A DNA stretch of 64,000 bases from Pusillibacter faecalis (lineage in GTDB: Bacteria; Bacillota; Clostridia; Oscillospirales; Oscillospiraceae). Position numbers and translations under genes: made by a program. Below, piece by piece: positions 33,271-41,887 of the stretch (positions within the stretch are counted from its first letter, which is position 1; each line of letters begins with the position of its first letter). The stretch spans positions 2,604,001 through 2,668,000 of the forward strand of contig NZ_AP023420.1 of the NCBI RefSeq assembly GCF_018408705.1. Reading direction: 5' to 3'. Under the pieces are notes generated by a model. It made no database searches and was not told where the DNA came from. It was given only the letters and a program-made list of their open reading frames with translations.

Positions 33271-34668
33271 ATGGCTGGAAAATACAGAAACCACAGCGGG
33301 ATGATTTCCGTGGACTTGGGAGAACTGAATCCCAAACAAAAGCTCTTTTGTCAGGCCAGAACCCGGTATGTGGGCTATGGCGGGGCAAGAGGCGGCGGAA
33401 AGAGCCACGTGTTGAGAATCAAAGCCTTTGGCGGTGCGCTGACCTATCCGGGAATCCGGATTTTGATTGTGCGGCGGGAATACCCGGAGCTGGAGCAGAC
33501 CATGATTCTCCCCATGCGAAAGCTGATCCCGCAGGAGGTCGCGGTCTATAACGGCTCCATGCATATGTTTTTCTTCGCCAACGGTTCCACGATCAAGTTT
33601 GGACATTATGGAACGAGCGATGACGACGAGTACCAGGGCCAGGAATATGACTGGATTTTCATGGACGAGGCCACGCAGTTTACGGAGAGCCAGTTCCGCA
33701 CCTTGGGCGCATGTCTGCGCGGCGCGACGAATATCCCCCGCCGGATGTACCTGACCTGCAACCCTGGCGGCATCGGGCACCTTTGGGTAAAACGGCTGTT
33801 CGTCTCCAGGCAGTACCGGGACGGCGAAACGGCGGAGGACTATACCTTCATTCACGCGACGGTGGACGATAACCCCCAGCTGCTGGCGGCGTCTCCGGAG
33901 TATGTACAGATGCTGGACCTGCTGCCGGACAACGTGCGCAATGCCTGGAGGTTTGGCGACTGGGACGCCCTATCCGGGTCCTTCTTCCCGGAGTTTACAA
34001 AGAAAACTCATGTGATGGAACCGTTTTGGCGGATTCCAGCGGAGTGGAGGAAATACCGGGCCTTTGACTATGGCCTTGATATGTTCGCCTGCCTCTGGAT
34101 TGCGGTGGATTTTGACGGGCGCTGCTATGTATACCGGGAATTGCAGCAGTCCGGTGTGATCGTCTCAGAGGCCGCGAAGCTGATGCTGGACGCGACGCCG
34201 CCGTGGGAACACATCGAGTTCACGATTGCGCCGCCGGACATGTGGAACCGGCAAAAGGACAGCGGCCGCAGCATGGCAGAGCTGTTCATGGAGAACGGCG
34301 TGGGCATCATCCGTGGCAGCAACAACCGGGTACAGGGCTGGATGGCTGTGAAGGAGCTGCTCAAGCCCCTGTCAGGGCCGCAGGACCGCCCCGGGCTGCT
34401 GGTGACCAGCAACTGTCAAGCCCTCATCTCCCATATCGCCGCCATCCAGCACGACGAGAAGAACCCGTCAGACTGCGCGGTGCAGCCCCATGAGATCACG
34501 CATATCTGCGACGCCATCCGGTATTTCTGTGTTACCAGGACATTGGGCGCGGAACGGGTGGAGTCCCCTGTGCCGGAGGATTTTGAAGATTCCGGTATGA
34601 CGGATTACGACGACGAGATGACCGGCGGAGAGATGTCGGAGGATTATCTGGAGTACGGAGGTGGTTGA
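33271..34668 (+). CDS. Phage terminase large subunit
   Basis: 465 residues. ATPase Walker A GARGGGKSH (near residue 37), Walker B DWIFMDEATQF (near 128) and coupling motif LTCNPGG are clear. The C-terminal RNase H-like nuclease starts at FDYGLDMFACLWIAVD and includes later acidic residues near HICDAIRYF. It drives DNA packaging through the portal. Located after the capsid gene, an unusual order. ATG follows GAGGTGAG. Confidence 0.92.
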   Translation: MAGKYRNHSGMISVDLGELNPKQKLFCQARTRYVGYGGARGGGKSHVLRIKAFGGALTYPGIRILIVRREYPELEQTMILPMRKLIPQEVAVYNGSMHMFFFANGSTIKFGHYGTSDDDEYQGQEYDWIFMDEATQFTESQFRTLGACLRGATNIPRRMYLTCNPGGIGHLWVKRLFVSRQYRDGETAEDYTFIHATVDDNPQLLAASPEYVQMLDLLPDNVRNAWRFGDWDALSGSFFPEFTKKTHVMEPFWRIPAEWRKYRAFDYGLDMFACLWIAVDFDGRCYVYRELQQSGVIVSEAAKLMLDATPPWEHIEFTIAPPDMWNRQKDSGRSMAELFMENGVGIIRGSNNRVQGWMAVKELLKPLSGPQDRPGLLVTSNCQALISHIAAIQHDEKNPSDCAVQPHEITHICDAIRYFCVTRTLGAERVESPVPEDFEDSGMTDYDDEMTGGEMSEDYLEYGGG

Positions 34669-34670
34669 GC

Positions 34671-36509
34671 TTGGCGCAGATGGCAGCGGGCAGCAATATC
34701 ACGATTATGCGGATAAAGGAGTTCCTAGGTCTCAATGAGAATCAGGACGGCGACACCAAAATCCGTGTTGGAGAGATGTCCGAAATGCGGAACTTCTCCA
34801 TTACCAAGGACAGCCACTTGCAGATTAGGCCGGGTACCCACACACTGCTGCATTTGCGGACCGCCTGGGATGCCTGGGCAGAGGACCAGGAATCTCCTGT
34901 CGAGGCGCCGGTTTTCTGCGGCGCTTGGTATGGGATGGTCAACAAGGCCTATCACCTGCTGTGCGCCTTTGGCGGAGCTATTTTTGACGTGAACATCCTG
35001 ACGGAGGCCGTCACCGCAGTAGGGGCCTGTACCCAGGATGAAACTACCACCTTCTTTGGATTTGACGAGAAAGTATATCTCTTGAACGGGCACGAATACA
35101 TGAGCTGGGGCGCCGGGGAGGACGAGACGTTTTCCGAGGTGGAGGGCTATGTCCCGGTCATCCAGACGGCAACGGAACCGGGCGGGAGCGGGACGCTGCT
35201 GGAGAATGTAAACCGGCTGACGGGCAAGCGGCGGGTCAAGTTTTCCCCGGACGGAACGGCCAAAGATTTTTTCCTGCCGGAAAAGGAGATTGACAGCGTG
35301 ATCTCCGTGACGGGAACGGAGGCCACCTATACGGTGGACACGGCGGCCGGAAAGATGACGTTTGCAACGGCACCGGAAAAGGGCACCAACACCGTGACCG
35401 TGACCTATAAAAAGGGAGATGGAGCGCGGGCGGAAGTTACCTCCATGCATTTCTCCGAGCTCTATAACGGCTCTTTGGACAGCCGGGTATTCCTGTATGG
35501 GGACGGCAGCAACAAAACGATTTACAGCGGCATTGACGGGGACACGGGCCTTGCCACGGCGGAGTACTTCCCGGACCTCTATGAGGCCGCCATCGGAGAC
35601 AGCAACACCCCCATCACAGCGCTGGTTCGACATTATGCAAGATTGATGGCTTTTAAACGGGACAGCGCGTGGTCTTTGCAATACAGCACCACCGTGCTGG
35701 ACAACGGAATTACCACGCCGGCATTTTATGTGCTCCCGGTAAACCGCCAGATCGGAAACGACGCCCCGGGACAGGTCCGCCTTCTGGAAAATAACCCCCT
35801 GACCCTGGACGGCGGCAGCATTTATCAGTGGAGCTCCACCTCCTCCAGCGGGAACATCACCGACAGTGAGCAAAACGCGACCCGTATATCGGACCGGATT
35901 GCCGCTACCATCAGTGGTTTTGATCTGGAGAAGACGAAAACCTTCAACCGGAAATATCATCACGAGTATTGGTTTTTGTGGAAGGAAACCGCATTGATTC
36001 TGAACTACTCCAACAATACCTGGTACACCTACACCAACATGCCATTTGTCTCTATGCTGGAGGTGGACCAGAGGACCTTCGGCTTTACGCAGGAGGGCAA
36101 GATCAAGGAGGTGTCCCGGTCCTATCGCAACGACGACGGCGAAGAAATCAGCGCCTATGCCGCCACCGGCGCGATGGATTTTGACCGGGACTGGCAGCTC
36201 AAGTACTCCCCTGTGATCTTTGTAGCCATCAAGCCGGAGAATAACGCGAGAATCACCGTCACCGCCGAGAGCAACCGCCGGAGCGACTACCCGGACAAGG
36301 TGGTTGCAGCGTCCTTCGCCTCCTTTACCAATGTGGATTTCAATCACTGGTCCTTTCTGACGAACCGGAAGCCCCAGGTAGAACGATTAAAGCTCAAGGT
36401 CAAAAAGGCAACATTCTACCGATTGATTTTCAAGAGCGACAGCGCTTCCGCAACCGCTACGGTGTTGGAGACGGATGTGCAGCTGCGCTATGCCGGAAAC
36501 GTGAAATAA
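34671..36509 (+). CDS. Putative tail-hub / DNA stabilisation protein (P22 gp10-like)
   Basis: 612 residues, almost entirely beta-strand with repeated aromatic/Gly turns (FCGAWYGMVNKAYHLLCAFGG, FFGFDEKVYLLNG, YNGSLDSRVFLYGDGSNKTIYSG), suggesting a propeller. This fits the packaged-DNA stabilisation proteins that close the portal in short-tailed phages. Between the large terminase and portal genes. A TTG at 34671, 8 bases after GGAGGT, is the likely start; TTG 34665 and ATG 34680 are alternatives. Family call is based on composition and position. Confidence 0.6.
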   Translation: MAQMAAGSNITIMRIKEFLGLNENQDGDTKIRVGEMSEMRNFSITKDSHLQIRPGTHTLLHLRTAWDAWAEDQESPVEAPVFCGAWYGMVNKAYHLLCAFGGAIFDVNILTEAVTAVGACTQDETTTFFGFDEKVYLLNGHEYMSWGAGEDETFSEVEGYVPVIQTATEPGGSGTLLENVNRLTGKRRVKFSPDGTAKDFFLPEKEIDSVISVTGTEATYTVDTAAGKMTFATAPEKGTNTVTVTYKKGDGARAEVTSMHFSELYNGSLDSRVFLYGDGSNKTIYSGIDGDTGLATAEYFPDLYEAAIGDSNTPITALVRHYARLMAFKRDSAWSLQYSTTVLDNGITTPAFYVLPVNRQIGNDAPGQVRLLENNPLTLDGGSIYQWSSTSSSGNITDSEQNATRISDRIAATISGFDLEKTKTFNRKYHHEYWFLWKETALILNYSNNTWYTYTNMPFVSMLEVDQRTFGFTQEGKIKEVSRSYRNDDGEEISAYAATGAMDFDRDWQLKYSPVIFVAIKPENNARITVTAESNRRSDYPDKVVAASFASFTNVDFNHWSFLTNRKPQVERLKLKVKKATFYRLIFKSDSASATATVLETDVQLRYAGNVK

Positions 36510-36522
36510 GAGGAAAACACAC

Positions 36523-38211
36523 ATGGAAAAGTATCGTCCCACACCGGAAAAGGTGTCAAATGAATATGAGGCCGGCCTTCAATTCAACAACGGCATTTCG
36601 TTTTATGACTGCGTGAATGTCAACGAAAACTTCTTCATTGGAAAGCAGTGGGAGGGCGTCCGTTCCAACGGCCTGCCGACGCCGGTTTTCAATTTCTTAA
36701 AGCGTGTGGTGCTGTTCTCTGTCGCCAATGTGTCCACGGACAATTTAAAACTCCACGCAAAGCCCCTTCCATCCAGCGGCAAGATTTCCGGACAGAGCGC
36801 CGAAATGCTGACGGACCTCTTGAACGAGCAGTTTTCCGGTATTTTTGAGTTCAACAAAATGGGCTCCTGCATTCGGGAGTTCTGCCGGAATGCCGCGGTG
36901 GACGGAGACGGCTGCCTTTATACCTATTGGGACCCCGATGTGGAGACCGGACAGCCCAGCAGAGGCGCAATCAAGACGGAAGTCCTGCCAAACACACAGG
37001 TTCTGTTTGGAAATCCCAACAGCCGGGAGGTGCAATCTCAGCCGTACATCCTCATCGAGCGGCGGATGCTGGTGCGGGAGGCCAGGAGACGGGCAGAGGC
37101 TAGCGGCGTCAGCCGGGAGGAACGAGAGGGAATCGCAGCGGACACCAAGCAGAGCGGCGATCCCCGCATGGATAACCTGGGCGGCAGCAAGGTTACGGTT
37201 CTGCTGAGACTTTGGAGAGATGAGAAGAGTGGGACCATCCACGGTTATGAATGCACACGGGACCGGGAAATCAAGCCGGAGTGGGACCTTGGCATCAAGC
37301 TGTACCCAATCACCTGGATGAATTGGGACTATGTACAGGATTGCTACCATGGTCAGGCCATGATTACCGGGCTGATTCCCAACCAGATTTTTGTCAACAA
37401 GCTCTTTGCCATGTCCATGATCTCCCTCATGATGCTGGCCTATCCCAAAATCATGTACGACAAGACAAAGGTCCCCAAGTGGAATAACCGAGTCGGCGCG
37501 GCAATCGGAGTGAACGGAAGCGTAGAAAACGTGGCGAAGATCATCGACCCGGCCACCATCTCCCCGCAGATTTCCCAGTTCATTGACATCGCCATCTCCT
37601 ACACGCAGAAATTCCTTGGAGCTTCCGACGTCGCCCTGGGCGATACCAGGCCGGACAACACCTCCGCCATTATCGCGCTGCAGCGGGCGGCCTCCACACC
37701 AATGGAGCTGACCAAACAGACCCTGTTGCAGTGTATCGAGGACCTAGGCAGGATTTACATGGAGTTCATGGGTGAATATTACGGGGAGCGATATATAGAG
37801 ATCAACATCAATCCCACGATGAAGATGCCGGCTCTGTTTGATTTTGAGGCTTTGAAGGACCTTTACTTCACGGTGGAATTGGATGTAGGCGCGTCCTCCT
37901 ACTGGAGCGAAATCGCCTCCATGCAGACGCTGGACAACCTGCTGATGCAGGACAAGATTGATACGATTGAGTATTTGAAGCGCCTGCCCGCCGGTCAGAT
38001 TACGGACCGGGAAACCCTGATTGCCGTATTGGAGGCCAGCCGGCAGCAGCAAATGGCCGCGCAGATGGGCGCTATGGGCGTCCCGGTCTCCGGCCAGGCC
38101 CCAGGACCGACAGATGAGGCGCAGCCGCCTTTGCGGGGCGGCCCCGGATATGGGGCCTTGCAGAGGGCCATCAACCAAACTGGAGAAATTCCCACGGAGA
38201 GAGGAGCGTAA
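36523..38211 (+). CDS. Phage portal protein (P22-like)
   Basis: 562 residues. It shows the portal pattern: N-terminal helices (FYDCVNVNENFFIGKQWEGV), wing region with VDGDGCLYTYWDPD, long stem helices (GLIPNQIFVNKLFAMSMISLMMLAYPKIMYD), then SDVALGDTRPDNTSAIIALQRAASTPMELTKQTLLQCIEDLGRIYMEF when read in pieces. A Gln/Pro-rich tail follows. It forms the dodecameric DNA channel. Length and style match P22-type portals of podoviruses. ATG after AGAGGAAAA. Confidence 0.85.
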   Translation: MEKYRPTPEKVSNEYEAGLQFNNGISFYDCVNVNENFFIGKQWEGVRSNGLPTPVFNFLKRVVLFSVANVSTDNLKLHAKPLPSSGKISGQSAEMLTDLLNEQFSGIFEFNKMGSCIREFCRNAAVDGDGCLYTYWDPDVETGQPSRGAIKTEVLPNTQVLFGNPNSREVQSQPYILIERRMLVREARRRAEASGVSREEREGIAADTKQSGDPRMDNLGGSKVTVLLRLWRDEKSGTIHGYECTRDREIKPEWDLGIKLYPITWMNWDYVQDCYHGQAMITGLIPNQIFVNKLFAMSMISLMMLAYPKIMYDKTKVPKWNNRVGAAIGVNGSVENVAKIIDPATISPQISQFIDIAISYTQKFLGASDVALGDTRPDNTSAIIALQRAASTPMELTKQTLLQCIEDLGRIYMEFMGEYYGERYIEININPTMKMPALFDFEALKDLYFTVELDVGASSYWSEIASMQTLDNLLMQDKIDTIEYLKRLPAGQITDRETLIAVLEASRQQQMAAQMGAMGVPVSGQAPGPTDEAQPPLRGGPGYGALQRAINQTGEIPTERGA

Positions 38212-38214
38212 CAC

Positions 38215-39567
38215 ATGGATTTTACACCGCTGGAAAAGGACATGAATATTATCTCCGCATTGGATGACGAGCCCAATGATGTGGGAGGGCTGACCGCCAC
38301 GGAGCTGAAAGCCAAATTTGACGAGGGCGGAAACGCCATCAAGGACTATCTGAACAACACCGTGATTCCGGAAGTGAAAGTTGCTCTTGGAGACAAGGCG
38401 GGTAAAGATGAGCTTCAGGGCCTTGTTCTGGGCCAGATTCCGGACGGGACCATTACGGAGGATAAGCTGAGCGAAGAGCTGAAAGAACAAATTGGCTCTA
38501 TGGCTCCCGCTTCCGATGTGTTCACGAAAGAAGAGACGCTCAGCCCTGAGACGGCGGCATTATATGAGCTGGATGATACGGCGGCTCCGGATGATGTGTT
38601 TATCATTTTGGCATTGGGAGCCGGGAAATACGGCTATGGCATCACGGTCAAATACCCAGATGGGACACCGGCGGCGGGGCTGTCAGTAACCGGAGTAACA
38701 GGCCGGCTTGGTGAGGCCATCATCACAGATGAAAACGGTTATTTCCTGGCGGTTAGCGAAAACAACAAAATTTCTTTTTCCATCAAATCCCCCTATTTTG
38801 ACATTGCAAACATCTCTAATCAGGCAGTAAACGCCGCTGGAGTCCTGACCAGGCAGACAGTGGAGTTTGCCTATAAGACCTATGAGGACTATATACTGCT
38901 TACTACTTCCCAGGTTATGAAGTTCTCCAGGGCTTACAAATTAGACTTGACCGCTGTGGGAGGGGGAGGTGGTAGCACTGGAGTTAACACAAAATCAGCT
39001 TTTGGAGCTGGAGGCGGTGGAGGTTATGTTGAAACACAATTAGATATAGATGTAGATACTTCAGATAAATTAACGGTAACTATTGGAGCGGGAGGTTCGA
39101 TACATTATATAACAAATGCAACTACTGCTGGAAATCCTGGAGGGCACACTGCTGTAGACAAAGGTAGTATACGATTAGTTTCAGCATATGGAGGCACAGG
39201 GTCTGGTGTTAATAATGGTGTTCCTTTTCAAGGAACTGGAAATGGTAATGGGGGAGTGAGATCAAATTCAGTAGTAAATCCGACTAATGGAACTGGGTTC
39301 ATTTTTAATGATGCTAGTTTAGGATTGGCTGGTGGAGGTGGAGGCGGAGGTTTTCTTGCAGGTGCTGGACAAACTGAAATGAGAGGTGGAACTCCTAACG
39401 GAGCAAATGGCGGCTATGTAGATACTAATAATAACACTGCGTACCGTGCTGGAAGTGCTGGTGTAGGTGGAGGTGGTGGTGCTGGAGGTTCGCAACAAAT
39501 TTCAACAAAAGCTGACGCTTCTCCTGGTGGAACCGGTGGTGTATACATTCGTTTTAAGTCTGCTTAA
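38215..39567 (+). CDS. Tail fibre / receptor-binding protein with invertible glycine-rich tip
   Basis: 450 residues. Residues 1-240 are a shaft: helical start, then a beta domain (GYGITVKYPDGTPAAGLSVTG...). From about 247 the protein becomes Gly/Asn/Thr-rich with GGGGG runs, a glycine-rich tip domain. The DNA for residue 241 onward is clearly more AT-rich than the first part, suggesting separate origin. The codons for YKLDLTAVGGG lie in a 34-bp inverted repeat, and an alternative 36-codon end sits on the opposite strand after the stop. Inversion would replace 210 residues by 36, giving a 276-residue protein. It probably determines host adsorption. Confidence 0.85.
   Translation: MDFTPLEKDMNIISALDDEPNDVGGLTATELKAKFDEGGNAIKDYLNNTVIPEVKVALGDKAGKDELQGLVLGQIPDGTITEDKLSEELKEQIGSMAPASDVFTKEETLSPETAALYELDDTAAPDDVFIILALGAGKYGYGITVKYPDGTPAAGLSVTGVTGRLGEAIITDENGYFLAVSENNKISFSIKSPYFDIANISNQAVNAAGVLTRQTVEFAYKTYEDYILLTTSQVMKFSRAYKLDLTAVGGGGGSTGVNTKSAFGAGGGGGYVETQLDIDVDTSDKLTVTIGAGGSIHYITNATTAGNPGGHTAVDKGSIRLVSAYGGTGSGVNNGVPFQGTGNGNGGVRSNSVVNPTNGTGFIFNDASLGLAGGGGGGGFLAGAGQTEMRGGTPNGANGGYVDTNNNTAYRAGSAGVGGGGGAGGSQQISTKADASPGGTGGVYIRFKSA
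38934..38967 (+). repeat. Tail-fibre inversion site, left inverted repeat
   Basis: 34 bp inside the fibre gene, matching the inverse of 39642-39675 at 32 of 34 positions (18 identical bases, one mismatch, 11 identical, one mismatch, 3 identical). Reading frame through the repeat is the same from both copies. Confidence 0.85.
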
Positions 39568-39675
39568 GCACTTTTCAACCTTAAATATGTACTTCCATTA
39601 CCATCAGCTGGACCTCTTGCTATTCCATTTGAATTGGAAAATCCTCCTCCCACAGCAGTCAAGTCTAATTTGTAA
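39564..39675 (-). other. Silent alternative C-terminal cassette of tail fibre
   Basis: The minus strand reads, in the frame set by the inverted repeat, YKLDLTAVGGGFSNSNG then IARGPADGNGSTYLRLKSA and stop. It has no start of its own. Its end GSTYLRLKSA parallels the expressed end GGVYIRFKSA, and both stops share the palindrome GCTTAAGC (39562-39569). It would be expressed only after the segment inverts. Confidence 0.85.
39642..39675 (-). repeat. Tail-fibre inversion site, right inverted repeat
   Basis: Inverted partner of 38934-38967, 32 of 34 bases. The two enclose 674 bp. It ends 36 bp before the next gene start, so inversion leaves that gene and its GAGGAG site untouched. Confidence 0.85.
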
Positions 39676-39711
39676 AGAAAGACCAGCTATAAAAAGTCAA
39701 GAGGAGAAAAC

Positions 39712-39942
39712 ATGAATTATTGCATTGTTGAAGATGAAACTATAGTAAACATGATTGTCTGCGAAGATGACACCACGGCGGAGCTGTTTGGCGCGGTTCC
39801 TGCCTATGAGGGGGCAAGGATTGGAGACCCATACGCTCCGCCTTCCCCTGCGCCTCCGGAACCGACAGCGGAGGACATTACCCTGGATATGCTGGCAGAC
39901 CACGAGGAACGCCTGTGTATGCTGGAACTCACCACCCTATGA
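39712..39942 (+). CDS. Small post-fibre protein (76 aa)
   Basis: 76 residues: an N-terminal beta part (MNYCIVEDETIVNMIVCEDD, read with AELFGAVPAYEGARIGDPY) and a Pro-rich linker before a helix. Proteins like this often follow tail-fibre genes in Firmicutes phages, perhaps as assembly partners. GAGGAG precedes the ATG by 6 bases. Confidence 0.7.
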   Translation: MNYCIVEDETIVNMIVCEDDTTAELFGAVPAYEGARIGDPYAPPSPAPPEPTAEDITLDMLADHEERLCMLELTTL

Positions 39943-39960
39943 CGTGAAAGGAGAACCCCT

Positions 39961-40116
39961 ATGTCTACTGTGTACAATCTCTGCAAGCTGTTGATTGACC
40001 GAGGCCGGACGGAAGGCCTGCAGGAGAAGATGGATGTGTATCTGGCGGCGGACAGGCTGACCCCGGAGGAGTACAGCGCCCTCAGTGAAATGCTAACTGC
40101 GGAGGCGGCTGAGTGA
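39961..40116 (+). CDS. Very small phage protein (51 aa, XkdX-like)
   Basis: 51 residues: STVYNLCKLLIDRGRTEGLQ, then a helix with LTPEEYSALSEML. Small helical proteins of this style (XkdX type) occur between fibre and holin genes. ATG 39961 follows AAAGGAGAA. Role unknown. Confidence 0.65.
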   Translation: MSTVYNLCKLLIDRGRTEGLQEKMDVYLAADRLTPEEYSALSEMLTAEAAE

Positions 40117-40129
40117 GGAGGTCCGCGTA

Positions 40130-40438
40130 TTGAACACGGAGATCATTTGCGCCCTGATTGCGGGCGGGGCTTCGGTACTGGCGGCACTGGCGGAGCGGCG
40201 CAGCCGACAGAGCGCCAGGCGGACAGAGGCGCGGGCCCAGCGCCGGGAGAAGGAGAGCCGCCTTGCCATGGAGCTGATGTACGCGAATTGCGCGCTCTCT
40301 CTCACCACTGCCAAGAAGCTGGCGGGGATGCATACCAACGGCGATGTGGAAGAGGCCATGGAGGCAGCGCGCAGCGCGCAGGAGGCTTATGTGGATTTTG
40401 TCAGAGATGAGGCGGCCCGCAATTTGAGCAAAGTTTAG
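40130..40438 (+). CDS. Small membrane-anchored phage protein (102 aa)
   Basis: An N-terminal hydrophobic segment (IICALIAGGASVLAALA) followed by a strongly basic Arg/Gln-rich helix and a helical tail. TTG start at 40130 with AGGAGG 8 bases upstream. Just before the holin and amidase genes, so it may assist lysis; that is inferred from place only. Confidence 0.65.
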   Translation: MNTEIICALIAGGASVLAALAERRSRQSARRTEARAQRREKESRLAMELMYANCALSLTTAKKLAGMHTNGDVEEAMEAARSAQEAYVDFVRDEAARNLSKV

Positions 40439-40477
40439 AACCGGCACAGCCGGAAATTTAGAAAGGAAGTACATATT

Positions 40478-40879
40478 ATGAACAAGACTATCAACGACAT
40501 CATGGAGCAGTACAAGGCCGGTAAGATCACGGTGGAGGAAGCCAACGCGAAGCTGAAAGAGGCTGGCGCGAACTTTTCTCTGGACCCGAACAAGAATCCT
40601 GGCGGCGGCTGGACGAAGGAAGAGATGGAGGAGGGCTTTATTCCCGCTCCCGTTGAAACTCCCTGGTGGGCCTCCATGCACACCTTCACCGGCGCTGTCG
40701 CGTGGCAGGAGGAGATCGACAAGTACATCCCCGAAAAGGATATGGTGTACAACCGGCCCAAGTATCATGGCGTGGACGTGGTGAAGGGCGCTCTGCGGTA
40801 CATCTATGCCGAGGACGGGTCCTGCAAGTATCAGCCCAAGTCTATGGCGGACTACGACAAGGACCATGGGAGGGCATGA
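40478..40879 (+). CDS. Phage protein with WTKEEME motif (133 aa)
   Basis: A short helical N-terminus (IMEQYKAGKITVEEANAKL, SHOCT-like) leads to GGGWTKEEMEEGFIP, almost the same as WTKEEMEQGF at the start of the ejection protein at 44089. The C-terminal half is Trp/Tyr-rich. Function unknown; the shared motif suggests a common partner. AAAGGAAG precedes the ATG. Confidence 0.7.
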   Translation: MNKTINDIMEQYKAGKITVEEANAKLKEAGANFSLDPNKNPGGGWTKEEMEEGFIPAPVETPWWASMHTFTGAVAWQEEIDKYIPEKDMVYNRPKYHGVDVVKGALRYIYAEDGSCKYQPKSMADYDKDHGRA

Positions 40880-40880
40880 C

Positions 40881-41084
40881 ATGGATGACCTGAAAAAGCG
40901 CCTTTCTAATCTGCTGACCGTAAAGAGCATCGTGACAGTGATTCTCACGGCGGTGTTCGCGTATCTCTCCGTCAGCGGTCATGTGACTACAGATCAGTTT
41001 TTGACGGTGTTCACAGTGGTGATCGCGTTCTATTTTGGTACCCAGGCGGAGCGGAAGGTCCGGACAGGCGGCGAGAGCTCGTGA
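40881..41084 (+). CDS. Holin
   Basis: 67 residues: short charged start, two helices (SIVTVILTAVFAYLSVSG and FLTVFTVVIAFYFGTQ) and a basic tail. Size, topology and position directly before the endolysin gene (4-bp overlap) identify a phage holin that opens the membrane for lysis. GGGAGGG precedes ATG 40881. Confidence 0.85.
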   Translation: MDDLKKRLSNLLTVKSIVTVILTAVFAYLSVSGHVTTDQFLTVFTVVIAFYFGTQAERKVRTGGESS

Positions 41085-41776
41085 GCTATATTCTTCAGGA
41101 GCGGTTAGCCAACCCCGGGAACTATGGCGGTTCCCGGGCTGTCAATCAGATCAAATACCTGGTGTTCCACTACACCGGCAACGACGGGGACCAAGCAGCC
41201 AACAACGCCGCCTATTTTCAAAACAATATCGTGCAGGCCAGCGCCCACTACTTTGTGGACGATACCACGGTCTGGCGTTCTGTGCCTGATCTGAAGGTGG
41301 CCTGGGCGGTGGGCGGTAAGAAGTACGCCAACGCCGACAAGACCGGCGGTGGGACGATGTATGGGATGATCACCAACACCAACAGCATCAGCATTGAGAT
41401 GTGCGATACCATCAAAAACGGCGTCTACCAGGCCAGCGAAGCAACCCTGGCAAATGCCGCCGTCCTGGGCCGGGAGCTGATGGAAAAGTACGGCATCCCG
41501 CTGAGAAATGTGTACCGCCACTTCGACGTGACAGGAAAACACTGTCCGTCGTATCTGGTGAATGCCCAGAAGTGGGCGGAGTTTAAGAAGAGATTGGAGG
41601 AAAAGACCATGGACAATACACCATCTCCTGCCCACAAGGAGGGCGTGGAGTGGGCCGTGGAGAACGGCATCCTGCGGGGAAATGCGGAGGGAGATTTGAT
41701 GCTCTCCCAAAGCGTGACCAGGGAGCAGATGTGTACCATGCTGTACAGGCTGGAAAAGAAACAGAGAAGAACATAA
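41081..41776 (+). CDS. N-acetylmuramoyl-L-alanine amidase endolysin
   Basis: 231 residues. Residues 1-175 form an Amidase_2 zinc domain: His in YLVFHYTGND, ASAHYFVDD, SISIEMCD and RHFDVTGKHCPSYL carry the ligand and catalytic positions. The last 45 residues (HKEGVEWAVENGILRGNAEG...TREQMCTMLYRL) form one SLH-type repeat, probably for cell-wall binding. GTG start overlapping the holin stop. It cuts the peptide from the glycan at lysis. Confidence 0.92.
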   Translation: MSYILQERLANPGNYGGSRAVNQIKYLVFHYTGNDGDQAANNAAYFQNNIVQASAHYFVDDTTVWRSVPDLKVAWAVGGKKYANADKTGGGTMYGMITNTNSISIEMCDTIKNGVYQASEATLANAAVLGRELMEKYGIPLRNVYRHFDVTGKHCPSYLVNAQKWAEFKKRLEEKTMDNTPSPAHKEGVEWAVENGILRGNAEGDLMLSQSVTREQMCTMLYRLEKKQRRT

Positions 41777-41850
41777 AGAATCCCCCGGAGAGTCAATAAG
41801 GCTCTTCGGGGGAAGATATGTTCCGAAAATAGTGTGCCAGCAGAATTTAA

Positions 41851-41884
41851 GGGGCCCCGCCGGGGAAAGTCCGGCGGGGGCTTT
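41851..41884. terminator. GC-rich bidirectional terminator
   Basis: CCCCGCCGG pairs with CCGGCGGGG around a 7-nt loop, followed by CTTT on the plus strand and an A/T flank on the minus strand. Together with a weaker hairpin at 41782-41812 it separates the lysis genes from the convergent antirepressor operon. Confidence 0.75.
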
Positions 41885-41887
41885 GAG

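Noticed and set aside
31997..33388. 463-codon minus-strand frame opposite the capsid gene
   Set aside because: Shadow of the capsid coding pattern; His/Gly/Leu-rich with no ribosome site and no family resemblance. The same applies to long minus-strand frames at 34725-36347 and 24356-25225.
38215..39712. Diversity-generating retroelement target in the tail fibre
   Set aside because: No reverse transcriptase, template repeat or adenine-biased variation is seen; the inverted repeat and antiparallel cassette fit DNA inversion better.
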